From positions 434,001 through 498,000 of the forward strand of contig NZ_JAELYA010000003.1 of the NCBI RefSeq assembly GCF_017589465.1: a DNA stretch of 64,000 nt, written 5' to 3'. The position numbers and the translations under genes are program-made. Positions 21,215 to 29,809 of the stretch are shown here, one piece after another. Below the pieces are notes generated by a model. That model was not told where the DNA came from and did not search any database. It saw only the letters and a program-made list of their open reading frames with translations. Source of the DNA: Pseudomonas schmalbachii. Lineage in GTDB: Bacteria > Pseudomonadota > Gammaproteobacteria > Pseudomonadales > Pseudomonadaceae. The first letter of the stretch is position 1; each line of letters begins with the position of its first letter.

Positions 21215-22984
21215 TCACCCGCCCACCGCCTGGCCGAACTGCAATTCCGCCAACCGCGCATACAACGGGTTGCGGCGCACCAGCTCCGCGTGGCTGCCCT
21301 GCGCCACCAGACGACCGTGATCGATCACCGCGATACGGTCGGCATTCAGCACCGTGGCCAGGCGGTGGGCGATGACCAGCGTGGTGCGGCCGCTCATCAG
21401 GCTCGGCAGCGCCTGCTGGATCAAGTGCTCGCTCTCCGCATCCAGCGCGCTGGTGGCTTCGTCGAGCAGCAGGATCGGCGCATCCACCAGCAGCGCGCGG
21501 GCGATGGCCAGGCGCTGGCGCTGCCCGCCGGAAAGGCCGAGGCCGCTTTCGCCCAGGTGCGTCCGGTAACCCTGCGGCAGCCGGAGAATGAACTCGTGGG
21601 CATGTGCGGCGCGGGCGGCCGCCTCCACCTCGGCATCGCTGGCCTGCGGGCGACCGTAGCGGATGTTCTCCTCCACCGTGCCGAAGAACAGCGCGGGATT
21701 CTGCGCCACCAGCGCGAAGCAGCGACGCAGGTCACGTGGGTCGAGCTGGTCGATGGGCTGGCCGTCGATGCGGATGCTGCCCTGCTGCGGGTCGAAGAAG
21801 CGCAGCAGCAGGTCGAACAGGGTCGACTTGCCGGCCCCCGACGGCCCGACCAGCGCCAGGGTTTCTCCCGGTTCCACCAGCAGGTCGATACCGTCGATCG
21901 CCCACTGCTCCGGGCGCGTGGGATAGGCGAAGCGCACGCCCTGCAACTCGATACGCCCCTGCACCCGCGCCGGCAATCTCAGCAGGCCGGCATCGGGCGC
22001 ACGGATTTCACTGCGTGCGCGCAACAGCTCGGCTATCCGCTCGCCGGCGCCGGCGGCGCGCTGCAACTCGCCGATCACCTCGCTGAGAGTGCCGAAGGCC
22101 ATGCCGACGATCAGGCTGTAGAACACGAAAGCCGCCAGGTCGCCGCCGGTTATCTGCCCGGAAATCACATCCAGCCCGCCAACCCAGAGCATCACCCCCA
22201 CCGCGCCGAGCACCAGCAGGATCACCACGCTGACCAGCCAGGCACGCTGGGCGATGCGCCGCCGCGCGGTGACGAAGGCGCGCTCGACCGTCTGGCCGAA
22301 ACGCTGGCGATCCTCTGTCTGGTGGTTGTAGGCCTGCACCGTCTTGATCTGCCCGAGCGCCTCGCCGACGTAGCTGCCGACATCGGCGATGCGATCCTGG
22401 CTCTGCCGCGAAAGGCTGCGCACGCGGCGGCCGAACAGCAGGATCGGCGCGATCACCAGGGGCAATGCGGCGATGACGATGCTGGTCAGCTTGGCGTTGG
22501 TGAAGAACATCAGGATCACCCCGCCCACCAGCATCAGCGTATTGCGCAACGCCATGGACAGCGACGAGCCGATCACCGTCTGCAGCAGGGTGGTATCGGC
22601 AGTCAGGCGCGACTGGATTTCCGAGCTGCGGTTGTCTTCGTAGAAGCCCGGATGCAGCTCGATCAGATGGTCGAACACACGCTTGCGGATATCCGCGACG
22701 CAGCGCTCGCCGATCCACGACACCAGATAGAAGCGCGCAAACGTGCCAACCGCCAGACCAACGATCAGCACGAAGAACAGCATGATCGAGCGGTTCAGCA
22801 AATCCGCCGACTGGGTGAGCAATCCCTGGTCCACCAGCAGGCGAATGCCCTGCCCCAGCGACAGGGTGATGGCGGCGGTGAACAACAGCGCGACCAGCGC
22901 ACCGAGCGCCCGCCAGCGATAGGGAGCGAGGAAGGTTCGGGCCAGACGCAAGGCAGTGCGCTGGCGTGACGACAGGAAAGACAT
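21215..22984 (-). CDS. ABC exporter half-transporter (fused membrane and ATPase domains)
   Basis: Inner-membrane exporter of the MsbA/lipid-drug type, active as a dimer. Of 589 residues, 1-320 form the six-helix membrane domain and 345-589 the ATPase: A-loop FAYPTRPEQWAI, Walker A GPSGAGKST, Q-loop LVAQNPALFFGTV, signature LSGGQRQRLAIARAL, Walker B ILLLDEATSALD and H-loop VIAHRLATV. The substrate cannot be read from the sequence. No partner genes are adjacent; a REPIN lies on each side. Confidence 0.9.
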   Translation of the reverse strand: MSFLSSRQRTALRLARTFLAPYRWRALGALVALLFTAAITLSLGQGIRLLVDQGLLTQSADLLNRSIMLFFVLIVGLAVGTFARFYLVSWIGERCVADIRKRVFDHLIELHPGFYEDNRSSEIQSRLTADTTLLQTVIGSSLSMALRNTLMLVGGVILMFFTNAKLTSIVIAALPLVIAPILLFGRRVRSLSRQSQDRIADVGSYVGEALGQIKTVQAYNHQTEDRQRFGQTVERAFVTARRRIAQRAWLVSVVILLVLGAVGVMLWVGGLDVISGQITGGDLAAFVFYSLIVGMAFGTLSEVIGELQRAAGAGERIAELLRARSEIRAPDAGLLRLPARVQGRIELQGVRFAYPTRPEQWAIDGIDLLVEPGETLALVGPSGAGKSTLFDLLLRFFDPQQGSIRIDGQPIDQLDPRDLRRCFALVAQNPALFFGTVEENIRYGRPQASDAEVEAAARAAHAHEFILRLPQGYRTHLGESGLGLSGGQRQRLAIARALLVDAPILLLDEATSALDAESEHLIQQALPSLMSGRTTLVIAHRLATVLNADRIAVIDHGRLVAQGSHAELVRRNPLYARLAELQFGQAVGG

Positions 22985-23074
22985 GGGCTGCTCGCGGCAA
23001 GATGGGGCACTGCGCCGAGCGTAGCACTACGCAAGGCGTAGCCCACTTGTACGGCTGGCCATAGGGTGAATTCC

Positions 23075-23142
23075 TGTAGGAGCGAGCTCTGCTCGCGAAC
23101 GCCGGCAACTCAAAAGCTTCGCGAGCAGAGCTCGCTCCTACA
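23075..23142. repeat. REPIN, TGTAGGAGCGAGCTCTGCTCGCGA class
   Basis: Inverted pair in the promoter-side gap of the ABC exporter gene, with the spacer in the opposite orientation to the copies at 97-164 and 21091-21158 (GCCGGCAACTCAAAAGCTTCG). Its two arms are perfect complements. Confidence 0.85.
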
Positions 23143-23268
23143 CCTGAGGCCGTCTCGGGCGTAGTCCATGCAATGGAAAGCCGCGAAGTCACAGGCTATA
23201 CCACCCCCTGTTGACCTGGATCATTGCCGCTCATGCCAATTCCCGCCCCGCAGGCTGCTCATTTCATG

Positions 23269-23274
23269 TACAAT
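23269..23274 (+). promoter_or_regulatory. Possible -10 hexamer (TACAAT) for the small gene at 23302
   Basis: TACAAT stands about 27 bases before the ATG at 23302. The -35 region is not convincing. A TTGACC hexamer further upstream (around 23212) is too distant to pair with it. Confidence 0.35.
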
Positions 23275-23301
23275 GATCGGCCATTTTGATGATGAAAGGT
23301 C

Positions 23302-23502
23302 ATGGCAGCCATGAGTTCGAAGCCCGTCACCCGCCAAAAATCCATGCCGAAACCCCCGCCGGCAGTGGAAACCCGCGAGTCCCTGGAAGCCCAGGTAGCG
23401 GCCTTCCTGAACGGCGGCGGCCAGATCCAGCAGATCGCCAAGGGTGTTTCCGGCCAGAACTATGCCGCACCGAGCCGCCACATCAGCCTCGGCAAGAAGT
23501 AA
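23302..23502 (+). CDS. Small protein with a FLxxGGxIQxI core (SutA-like in shape only)
   Basis: A 66-residue protein: a basic, proline-rich head (KPVTRQKSMPKPPPAVETRE), a short predicted helix with AAFLNGGGQIQQIAKG, and a loose tail ending SLGKK. The core FLxxGGxIQxI resembles the central segment of the RNA-polymerase-binding protein SutA of P. aeruginosa, but this protein is shorter and lacks the acidic N-terminus, so I do not claim the function. ATG 23302 has AAAGG only two bases upstream and ATG 23311 has it 11 bases upstream, so the start is uncertain. It is followed by a clear terminator, so it is expressed alone. Confidence 0.7.
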   Translation: MAAMSSKPVTRQKSMPKPPPAVETRESLEAQVAAFLNGGGQIQQIAKGVSGQNYAAPSRHISLGKK

Positions 23503-23509
23503 TGCCCCC

Positions 23510-23545
23510 GAAGCCTGCCCCCAGCGGCAGGCTTCCCTTCCTCTC
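23510..23545 (+). terminator. Terminator after the small gene
   Basis: GAAGCCTGCC and GGCAGGCTTC pair over a six-base loop eight bases after the stop, followed by a pyrimidine-rich CCTTCCTCTC tract. Confidence 0.7.
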
Positions 23546-23662
23546 TCCTCCCCTCCAGATATCCTCCTCCCCGGCAAAAGTTGCCTTGTCCACTTGAACT
23601 GCGGCAGAGTCCGCCGATAGTTAGGACTGGCCCTCACGCGGCCCCATTCAAGGAGATCTGGA

Positions 23663-24736
23663 ATGCCCCTCCCGGAACAGCTGCATTCGCGCAACCTGCT
23701 GGACGTGCTTATCCGCGCAGGGTTGATCCTGCTGTTGGCGCTGTTCTGCTTCCGTATCTTCCATCCGTTCCTCGACCTGATGCTCTGGGCAGTGATCCTG
23801 GCGATCGCCCTGTACCCGTTGCACCAGGTATTCACCCGCTGGCTGGGTGACCGCCATGCCGGCGCCTCGATCCTGATCCTCCTGCTCGGACTCGTGGTGC
23901 TGCTAGTACCGGTGGCCATGCTCGGCACGTCGATGGCCGAATCGGTAGGCACGTTAGTCCACGCCATCCAGAACAAGACCCTGCACATTCCCATGCCGCC
24001 GGACTCGGTACGCGGTTGGCCGCTGGTAGGACAGCCCATCCACTCGCTCTGGCAACGCCTCGCCACCGACTTCATGGGCGTGCTGCATCAGGTCGCGCCG
24101 CATCTGCAAGGCTTCGCCAAACCGGTCCTGCACCAGGTGGCCGGCGCCGGCGCGGGCCTGCTGGAGTTCCTCGCCGCCTTCCTCATCGCCGGCATCATCA
24201 TGGCCTACGGCAAGAATGGCAGCAGCACCGCCGAAGCCATCGCCGTGCGCATCTCCGGCGAGGAACGCGGGCCGGAACTGGCCGAACTGTGCGCCTCGAC
24301 CATCCGCGCGGTGGCCCAGGGCGTGGTGGGGATCGCCTTCATCCAGACCCTGCTGCTGGGCGTCGGCTTCATCGTCATGGGCATCCCCGGCGCCGGCCTG
24401 CTGGCGCTGGGCGTGCTGCTGCTGGGGATCATGCAGTTGCCGGTGGTGCTGATCACCCTGCCTGCGCTGATCTACGTGTTCCTCACCAACGATTCGCTGC
24501 TGATCTCCATCGTCTTCACCATCTGGACCGTGATCGCCGGGCTTTCCGACAACGTGCTGAAACCGTTGATGCTCGGCCGCGGGGTCAAGGTGCCGATGCC
24601 AGTGATCCTCATCGGCGCCCTCGGCGGCATGCTCACCAGCGGCATCCTCGGGCTGTTCGTCGGCCCGGTGGTGCTGGCGCTCGGCTTCGAGCTGTTCATG
24701 ACCTGGGTGCGCGAGCGCCCACGGGTGGCGGAGTAG
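23663..24736 (+). CDS. AI-2E family transporter
   Basis: Inner-membrane permease of 357 residues in the AI-2E/PerM family (TqsA-like), with about seven to eight hydrophobic segments: two near 18-60, one at 67-90, then four or more from 165 to the end. The conserved C-terminal block includes DNVLKPLMLGRGVKVPMPVILIGALGGM and GLFVGPVVLALG. Members export small molecules or, as in some halophiles, act as Na+/H+ antiporters; the substrate here is unknown. AAGGAG lies seven bases before the ATG. A MITE begins five bases after the stop. Confidence 0.88.
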   Translation: MPLPEQLHSRNLLDVLIRAGLILLLALFCFRIFHPFLDLMLWAVILAIALYPLHQVFTRWLGDRHAGASILILLLGLVVLLVPVAMLGTSMAESVGTLVHAIQNKTLHIPMPPDSVRGWPLVGQPIHSLWQRLATDFMGVLHQVAPHLQGFAKPVLHQVAGAGAGLLEFLAAFLIAGIIMAYGKNGSSTAEAIAVRISGEERGPELAELCASTIRAVAQGVVGIAFIQTLLLGVGFIVMGIPGAGLLALGVLLLGIMQLPVVLITLPALIYVFLTNDSLLISIVFTIWTVIAGLSDNVLKPLMLGRGVKVPMPVILIGALGGMLTSGILGLFVGPVVLALGFELFMTWVRERPRVAE

Positions 24737-24740
24737 CCGC

Positions 24741-24942
24741 TAGGTTCTGTACGAAAAGTCGCCGAGCGAAGGTCAGGCGAGGCAAAAACCGGTGAGGAAG
24801 CGGAGTTTACGAGCTGTAAATGAGCATTACTCGCTCCGCTCGCCCTCCGGGCCGCGCTAAAGCGCGTTCAGTGGCAAGCCACTGTCCGAACCGGTTTTTA
24901 ACGAAGCATCACCGAGCGCAGGCACTTTTCGTACAGAACCTA
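24741..24942. mobile_element. 202-bp MITE with perfect 19-bp terminal inverted repeats
   Basis: The ends TAGGTTCTGTACGAAAAGT and ACTTTTCGTACAGAACCTA are exact reverse complements. Inside the ends a second inverted pair is visible (GCAAAAACCGG and CCGGTTTTTAACG). There is no transposase; short plus- and minus-strand frames inside are shadows. The outermost TA at each end could be a TA target duplication, which would suggest an IS630/Tc1-type transposase acting in trans, but this is inference. It lies between convergent genes, and its right end supplies the TAG stop of the peptidase gene. Confidence 0.85.
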
Positions 24943-25563
24943 CAGCAGCGCCACCATTTCCTTCAGACATACCGCCCAGGTGCCTTTCGGATTGAGGTAG
25001 CGATAGCCAAAGCGCGAGCCATGCGGATCGGTGGTCAGCACGGCATTCCAGGCCAGCCCACGCTGCAGCTCGTGGGCCGGGTCAAGGAGGAAGAAGGCAT
25101 CCTCGCTCATGCCGATCGCCAATCCCCAGTGGCGAATATCACTGCTCTTGCGGCCATGGAATCCCAGCACCACCGGGATGTTCTCCTGCAGATGGCGCCG
25201 GGTCAGCTCGACCATCCGGCGGCCGCTGCCCTTCTCCACCCGGTACTCCTTGTCGCTGATCTCGCCGAGCAGATCCAGCAGGTCATCGCCCGTGGTGCCG
25301 ACGCGCACCAGCGGTTCATGACGCTCCAGCGCCTGCATCAGCCGACCGTAACGGGTGCGCATATCGACCGGCGCAACGCCCTTGGCCTGGCGCCGGCTCA
25401 ACTGGTTGCGCGCGAGCATCGCCATCACCAGGCAGTAAGGCCCGCAGGCACCGTCCATCTCGCCCTGGCGCAGATGCACCTTGTCGCCCCGGCGATTGCT
25501 CAGGCTGCCACTGCCGGTTTCGGAGATATCCCAGTCCAGGCCATCTATCAGGCTGATGCGCAT
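24940..25563 (-). CDS. Candidate papain-like (C39-like) cysteine peptidase
   Basis: A 207-residue protein with no signal peptide. GEMDGACGPYCLVMAML places a candidate nucleophile (Cys40, or Cys44) at the start of a helix, HWGLAIG supplies a candidate His145 and LLDPAHE a candidate Asp161: the C, H, D order and spacing of papain-fold peptidases such as C39. The activity has not been shown by anything in the sequence beyond this pattern. ATG 25563 has GAGGAG five bases upstream. The stop TAG belongs to the terminal repeat of the adjacent MITE, so the present C-terminus (KEMVALL) may differ from the ancestral one by a few residues. Confidence 0.7.
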   Translation of the reverse strand: MRISLIDGLDWDISETGSGSLSNRRGDKVHLRQGEMDGACGPYCLVMAMLARNQLSRRQAKGVAPVDMRTRYGRLMQALERHEPLVRVGTTGDDLLDLLGEISDKEYRVEKGSGRRMVELTRRHLQENIPVVLGFHGRKSSDIRHWGLAIGMSEDAFFLLDPAHELQRGLAWNAVLTTDPHGSRFGYRYLNPKGTWAVCLKEMVALL

Positions 25564-25630
25564 TTCGACTCCTCGCCAGCTCCTCTTGGGTTTGACCGGG
25601 TCTCGCACCGTTCATTCCACTCCGGCGGGT

Positions 25631-25636
25631 TACAAT
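25631..25636 (+). promoter_or_regulatory. Possible -10 hexamer (TACAAT) upstream of the pseudouridine synthase gene
   Basis: TACAAT lies 30 bases before the ATG at 25667, a spacing suited to a short leader. TTCATT upstream is a weak -35 candidate at a short spacing. Confidence 0.35.
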
Positions 25637-25666
25637 GAGCGCCCAATCCTTCCCTGGCCTCCCGTC

Positions 25667-26389
25667 ATGTCCGAACCGATCCGCCTTTCCAAGCGCCTTG
25701 CCGAACTGCTGCCCTGCTCCCGCCGCGAGGCCGAGCTGTATATCGAGGGCGGCTGGGTGACGGTGGATGGCCAGCCTGTGGAGGAAGCGCATTTCCGCGT
25801 CACCGACCAGCGCATCGAACTGCTGCCAGGCGCCACGCCGACGCCCATCGAGCCGGTCACCCTGCTGCTGAACAAGCCGACCAGGTTCGGCAGCGGCAAT
25901 GGCGCCAATTCCGCGCAACAGTTGCTCGTCCCGGCGAACCACTGGGAGGAAGACCGTTCGCCATTGCGCCCGCTGCGCAAGCATTTCGGCCACCAGCAGT
26001 TGGCCTACCCGCTGGAAACCGATGCCAGTGGCCTGATGATCTATACCCAGAGCCGTGGCGTGCTGCGCAAGCTGGAGGATGACGCGGAGAAGGTCGAGCA
26101 CGAGTATGTGGTCGAAGTTGCCGGCACAATCGCCGCGGACGGCCTGCGCCGCCTTTGCCACGGCCTCAGCTACGAGGGCCAGCCCCTGCCGCAATTGAAA
26201 GTCAGCTGGCAGAGCGAAACCCGCCTGCGCTTCGCCGGCAAGCAGTTCCGCCCCGGCCAGATCGGCCACATGTGCCGGGCGGTCGGGCTGCAGGTCCTGT
26301 CGATCAAGCGCATCCGCCTCGGCGGAGTGTCCATGGCGAAACTGCCGGTCGGCGAATGGCGCTACCTTTTGCCGCAAGAACGCTTCTAG
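25667..26389 (+). CDS. RluF/RsuA-type RNA pseudouridine synthase with altered catalytic motif
   Basis: A 240-residue protein: an N-terminal S4 RNA-binding domain (about 5-50, RLSKRLAELLPCSRREAELYIEGGWVTV) followed by a pseudouridine-synthase domain. In RluF-type enzymes the catalytic Asp lies in G-R-L-D-x-D-S-x-G-L. Here the aligned stretch reads YPLETDASGLMI, with Glu117 in place of the Asp and Pro in place of the Arg. The rest of the fold is intact (HEYVVEV, LKVSWQSETRLRF, MCRAVGLQVLSIKRIRLG). It may therefore have weak or no synthase activity, or use another residue. The plus-strand frame opens at 25481, but ATG 25667 is the domain start. Confidence 0.85.
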   Translation: MSEPIRLSKRLAELLPCSRREAELYIEGGWVTVDGQPVEEAHFRVTDQRIELLPGATPTPIEPVTLLLNKPTRFGSGNGANSAQQLLVPANHWEEDRSPLRPLRKHFGHQQLAYPLETDASGLMIYTQSRGVLRKLEDDAEKVEHEYVVEVAGTIAADGLRRLCHGLSYEGQPLPQLKVSWQSETRLRFAGKQFRPGQIGHMCRAVGLQVLSIKRIRLGGVSMAKLPVGEWRYLLPQERF

Positions 26390-26444
26390 GGGCGGACATT
26401 ACACTGGGACTCTTATGGGCAATCCCCCACGCATCGGACGCATG

Positions 26445-27035
26445 ATGGAAAACCTCTACAAGACTCCCGAAGCCAACCTCGTCGAACCTGTGCAGCAAGA
26501 GGAAGGGGCATTCTTCGTCACCTCGCTGAGCAAGATGGCTCTCCTGTATCTGGCGACATTCGGCCTGTACGGAGTCTTCTGGTTCTATAAACAGTGGGAT
26601 TTGCAGCGCGCCGCCATGCTGCCGAAGCGCATCGTGCCGGCCGCACGCGGCCTGTTCTATGTGTTCTTCACCCACTCGCTATGCGCACGAATCAACCAGT
26701 CTCTTGAACAGAATGGACACCCCGCCTGGAATCACCGCGGCGATGCCTGGCAAGTGGTGATCCTGACCATCCTGTCCAACGGACTGAGCGAGGTCGCCGA
26801 TCGCTACACCGGACTGTCGCTGTATTCCTTCGCCAGCCTGTTGTTCCTGCTGTCGCCGCTATACCCCATGCTCAGCATCCAGCGCCAGGTCAATCTCGCC
26901 AGCGGCGATCCCCAGGGGGAACGCAACTCCGGGATGTCCGGCCTCAACATGCTGTTCATCGTACTCGGCATCGTGCTCTGGCTGCTCGTTCTGCTGGGTT
27001 ACGGCATCGAAGCTTTCCCTGAACTGCAGGCCTGA
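26445..27035 (+). CDS. Small multi-spanning membrane protein
   Basis: A 196-residue inner-membrane protein. After a short head (MENLYKTPEANLVEP) come about four to five hydrophobic segments near 26-48, 65-80, 110-150 and 168-190. The head recalls a family of small Pseudomonas membrane proteins beginning with NLYxxPxAxLVEP, function unknown. ATGs at 26415 and 26442 are possible alternative starts; 26415 has GGGA five bases upstream. The gene ends 25 bases before the kefB stop on the other strand. Confidence 0.75.
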   Translation: MENLYKTPEANLVEPVQQEEGAFFVTSLSKMALLYLATFGLYGVFWFYKQWDLQRAAMLPKRIVPAARGLFYVFFTHSLCARINQSLEQNGHPAWNHRGDAWQVVILTILSNGLSEVADRYTGLSLYSFASLLFLLSPLYPMLSIQRQVNLASGDPQGERNSGMSGLNMLFIVLGIVLWLLVLLGYGIEAFPELQA

Positions 27036-27060
27036 GAGCAGCACTGCAACCTGACGGATT

Positions 27061-28872
27061 TCAGGGCTTTCCGACGCCCTCCTGCTCCTGCAGGTCGCCA
27101 GCGAACAGGTTTTCCAGATCCGCCCGCGCCTCGCGGGTGGTCTGCACGACCGCCTGTTCGTCGTCGTAGACGGCGTACTGGGCCATCAGCACCTCCTCGT
27201 CATGCTGCTTGAAGCGGCGAATGCGCGCCTGCGCCTGTTCTTCGCTCAAGCCGATGCCGAGCAGGATCATCCGGCTCATCTCCAGGCTGGAATGGAAAGT
27301 CTCGCGGACCGGCTTGGCGTCCATGTCCAGCAGGTGATAGACGTGCTGGCGGTTGCGCGCCCGGGCGATGACCTTCACGTGCGGGTACATCCTGCGCACC
27401 AGGCGGGCGGTTTCCATGTTGGTTTCCGGGTTGTTGGTGGCGACCACGAAGAACTCGGCCTTGTCCACCTTCACCGCACGCAATATCTCCGGGCGCAACG
27501 GATCGCCGTAGTAGATCGGCATGCCGCCGAAGCTGCGCTGCAACTCGATGGCGTCCACCGACGTGTCGAGCGCCACGAACGGCACCCCCTGGGCGCGCAG
27601 AATCCGGGCGATGACCTGCCCCATGCGGCCCATGCCGGCGATCACCACGCGCGGTTCGTCGGTCACGATCTGCCGGTACTCGGCGGGCGGCTCGGGCTGG
27701 GGCGCCGCCGGAATGTTCCTGGCCATCCGCGCGGCGAACAACACCATCAGCGGTGTCAGGGCCATCGACAGGGTGATGGTCAGCACCAGCATGTCGTGCT
27801 GGGCGGCACTCAGAAGACCTTCGGCCAGCGAGAGCTTGAACACCACGAAGGCGAACTCGCCGCCAGCCGCCAGCACCAGGCCGAGACGCAGCGCACCGCC
27901 CTTGTCCAGCCCGCCAACCAAGCGGCCCACCCAGTAGATCAGCGGCAGCTTCAGCAGGATGAGCAGCAGCGTCAGCCCGATCACGGTGAGCGGTGCGCTG
28001 CCCAGCAGACTGAGGTCGGCGCTCATCCCCACGCCGATGAAGAACAGCCCGAGCAGCAGGCCCTTGAACGGTTCGAGCTGCGATTCCAGTTCGTGGCGAT
28101 ATTCCGAGTCGGCCAGCAGCACACCGGCGAGGAAGGCGCCAAGCCCCATGGATACGCCCGCCACCTCCATCAGCCAGGCGGTTCCCACCACCACCAGCAG
28201 CGCGGTAGCCGTGGACAGGTCGGACTGCCCGGTTCTCGCCACGGTACGGAACACCGGCCGCAGCAGGTAGCGTCCGCCGATCACCACCACGGCGATGCTG
28301 CCGACGACCTCCAGCAGGTGAGCCAGATCGCCGCCGGGCACGGTTTCATCGGCATGCGCACCAAGGAATGGAATCATGGCGATCAGCGGAATCGCCGCGA
28401 TGTCCTGGAACAGCAGGATGGCGAAGGCCAGCCGGCCGTAGGGTGCGGTCAGCTGTTTGCGTTCGGCGAGAATCTGCAGACCGAAGGCTGTGGACGACAG
28501 CGCCAGGCCACCTCCCACCACCACCGCGGTGTTGCGCGGCAGACCGAAGAACAGGGCCACCACACCAATCGCCGCCGCGCAGAGCAACACCTGCAGCAAA
28601 CCGACACCGAATACCGACCGGCGCATCACCCACAGGCGCTTGGGCGACAGCTCCAGACCGATGATGAACAGCAGCAGCACCACGCCCAGCTCGGACAGGT
28701 TGGAAACGCTCCCCGGGTTGCTGATCAGCCCCAGCACCGACGGACCGATCAATACACCGGCCAGCAGGTAGCCAAGCACCGACCCCAACTGCAGGCGCTT
28801 GGCCAGCGGCACCATGAATACGGCCGCGAGCATGAATACGACCGCTGAGGTCAGGTAGCTGTCTTCGTGCAT
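27061..28872 (-). CDS. kefB: KefB-type monovalent cation:proton antiporter with RCK domain
   Basis: Inner-membrane CPA2 antiporter, probably exchanging K+ for H+. The 603 residues contain a Na+/H+-exchanger domain of 12-13 helices (1-385), then a RCK/TrkA-N Rossmann domain (about 410-530) with the nucleotide loop IAGMGRMGQVIAR. The QD pair in FAILLFQDIAAIP is the conserved ion-binding motif. A linker of about 20 residues and a polar tail follow. No separate KefG/KefF ancillary gene is adjacent. The exact ion and ligand gating are inferred from family. Confidence 0.92.
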   Translation of the reverse strand: MHEDSYLTSAVVFMLAAVFMVPLAKRLQLGSVLGYLLAGVLIGPSVLGLISNPGSVSNLSELGVVLLLFIIGLELSPKRLWVMRRSVFGVGLLQVLLCAAAIGVVALFFGLPRNTAVVVGGGLALSSTAFGLQILAERKQLTAPYGRLAFAILLFQDIAAIPLIAMIPFLGAHADETVPGGDLAHLLEVVGSIAVVVIGGRYLLRPVFRTVARTGQSDLSTATALLVVVGTAWLMEVAGVSMGLGAFLAGVLLADSEYRHELESQLEPFKGLLLGLFFIGVGMSADLSLLGSAPLTVIGLTLLLILLKLPLIYWVGRLVGGLDKGGALRLGLVLAAGGEFAFVVFKLSLAEGLLSAAQHDMLVLTITLSMALTPLMVLFAARMARNIPAAPQPEPPAEYRQIVTDEPRVVIAGMGRMGQVIARILRAQGVPFVALDTSVDAIELQRSFGGMPIYYGDPLRPEILRAVKVDKAEFFVVATNNPETNMETARLVRRMYPHVKVIARARNRQHVYHLLDMDAKPVRETFHSSLEMSRMILLGIGLSEEQAQARIRRFKQHDEEVLMAQYAVYDDEQAVVQTTREARADLENLFAGDLQEQEGVGKP

Positions 28873-28969
28873 GACTCAGTCCCCCTCCGCGCAGTACGCA
28901 GCCAGAGGGGAACTCGCGGGGAAACACGTCATCGGCAATCCTGTCTTCGAATGGAAAAAGTCGGCTGGG

Positions 28970-29686
28970 TCAGGCGTCCAGGGACAGCCCCTGGTCCAGC
29001 AGATGGCGGCGGAAATGCCCGACCAGTGCCTCGACCTGCTGCCAGGGCGCCGCGGAATGCTCGTCCAGCGCGATGTGGCTGCTCGCCCGGCAACGATCCT
29101 CCAGCGCGCAGGCCTGGTAGAAAGCATTGACCACCTCGACCATTTCCTCACGCTGGTTTTCCATGAGAATGGCGCCGTGAGCGAGCACCACGTAGCGCCC
29201 GTCGCTGTGCCGCCGGCGCCAGCGCTGCGCGGTACCGACCAGTTTGCGACCGCCGATGTTGACGTTGTAGCGGCCGTCGCAGAAGGCGCCATCCACCTCC
29301 CCCAGCCCCGCATCCAGCCCCATCGCCACCAGCCAGTCGCACAGCGGCTGGCAGAGGCGCAGATAGGCGGTTTCGATGCGTGTCTGTTCGTTGTCGGCCA
29401 GCGGTACGGCATAAGCGAGTGCGACGTTGAGCACGGCGGGAGACTGCGGCACCGGCTCGCCACCGGTATCGCGCAGGGCAATCGGCCAGCCACGGTCGCG
29501 ACACAGCGCCTCGGCCTCGGCGAAACCTGCCAGCCGGCTCAGGCGGCGCGGCATCACCAGGGCATTGCGCTCGGGGCGCCAGAACAGCAAGCGGCCATCG
29601 CTGCGCCCGGAGAACACCTCATCCAGCGCAGCCCGTTCGGCATCCAGGCCATCATCAGCCGCCAGTCGCAGAACCTTCTCGCTCAT
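28970..29686 (-). CDS. Lipoate-protein ligase / octanoyltransferase-fold protein
   Basis: A 238-residue cytoplasmic protein with the BPL/LplA catalytic fold. RDTGGEPVPQSPAVLNVALAYA occupies the place of the RR.SGGGAV..xxGNLN motif of lipoate ligases, and GRKLVGTAQRWRRR keeps the lipoyl-adenylate lysine segment. The SGGG has become TGGE, and the usual HxxG histidine appears to be a Gln. It is shorter than LplA (about 330 residues) and lacks its C-terminal accessory domain, so it may be a transferase of the LipM/LipL type or an inactive homologue. It stands alone upstream of kefB. Confidence 0.75.
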   Translation of the reverse strand: MSEKVLRLAADDGLDAERAALDEVFSGRSDGRLLFWRPERNALVMPRRLSRLAGFAEAEALCRDRGWPIALRDTGGEPVPQSPAVLNVALAYAVPLADNEQTRIETAYLRLCQPLCDWLVAMGLDAGLGEVDGAFCDGRYNVNIGGRKLVGTAQRWRRRHSDGRYVVLAHGAILMENQREEMVEVVNAFYQACALEDRCRASSHIALDEHSAAPWQQVEALVGHFRRHLLDQGLSLDA

Positions 29687-29809
29687 GTCCTCGGCTCCTT
29701 CGTGCTTGCAGGAAAGGGACTATGCCCGCCGCACGCCTTGCGAGCAATGCGGCTAATCGAGGATAGGCAGATGGGGAATGCGACCCGGGGTGAGATTGGC
29801 AGGGCTGAC

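Noticed and set aside
23302..23502. Assigning the small gene as sutA
   Set aside because: Shares only the FLxxGGxIQxI core; length and acidic N-terminus of SutA are missing.
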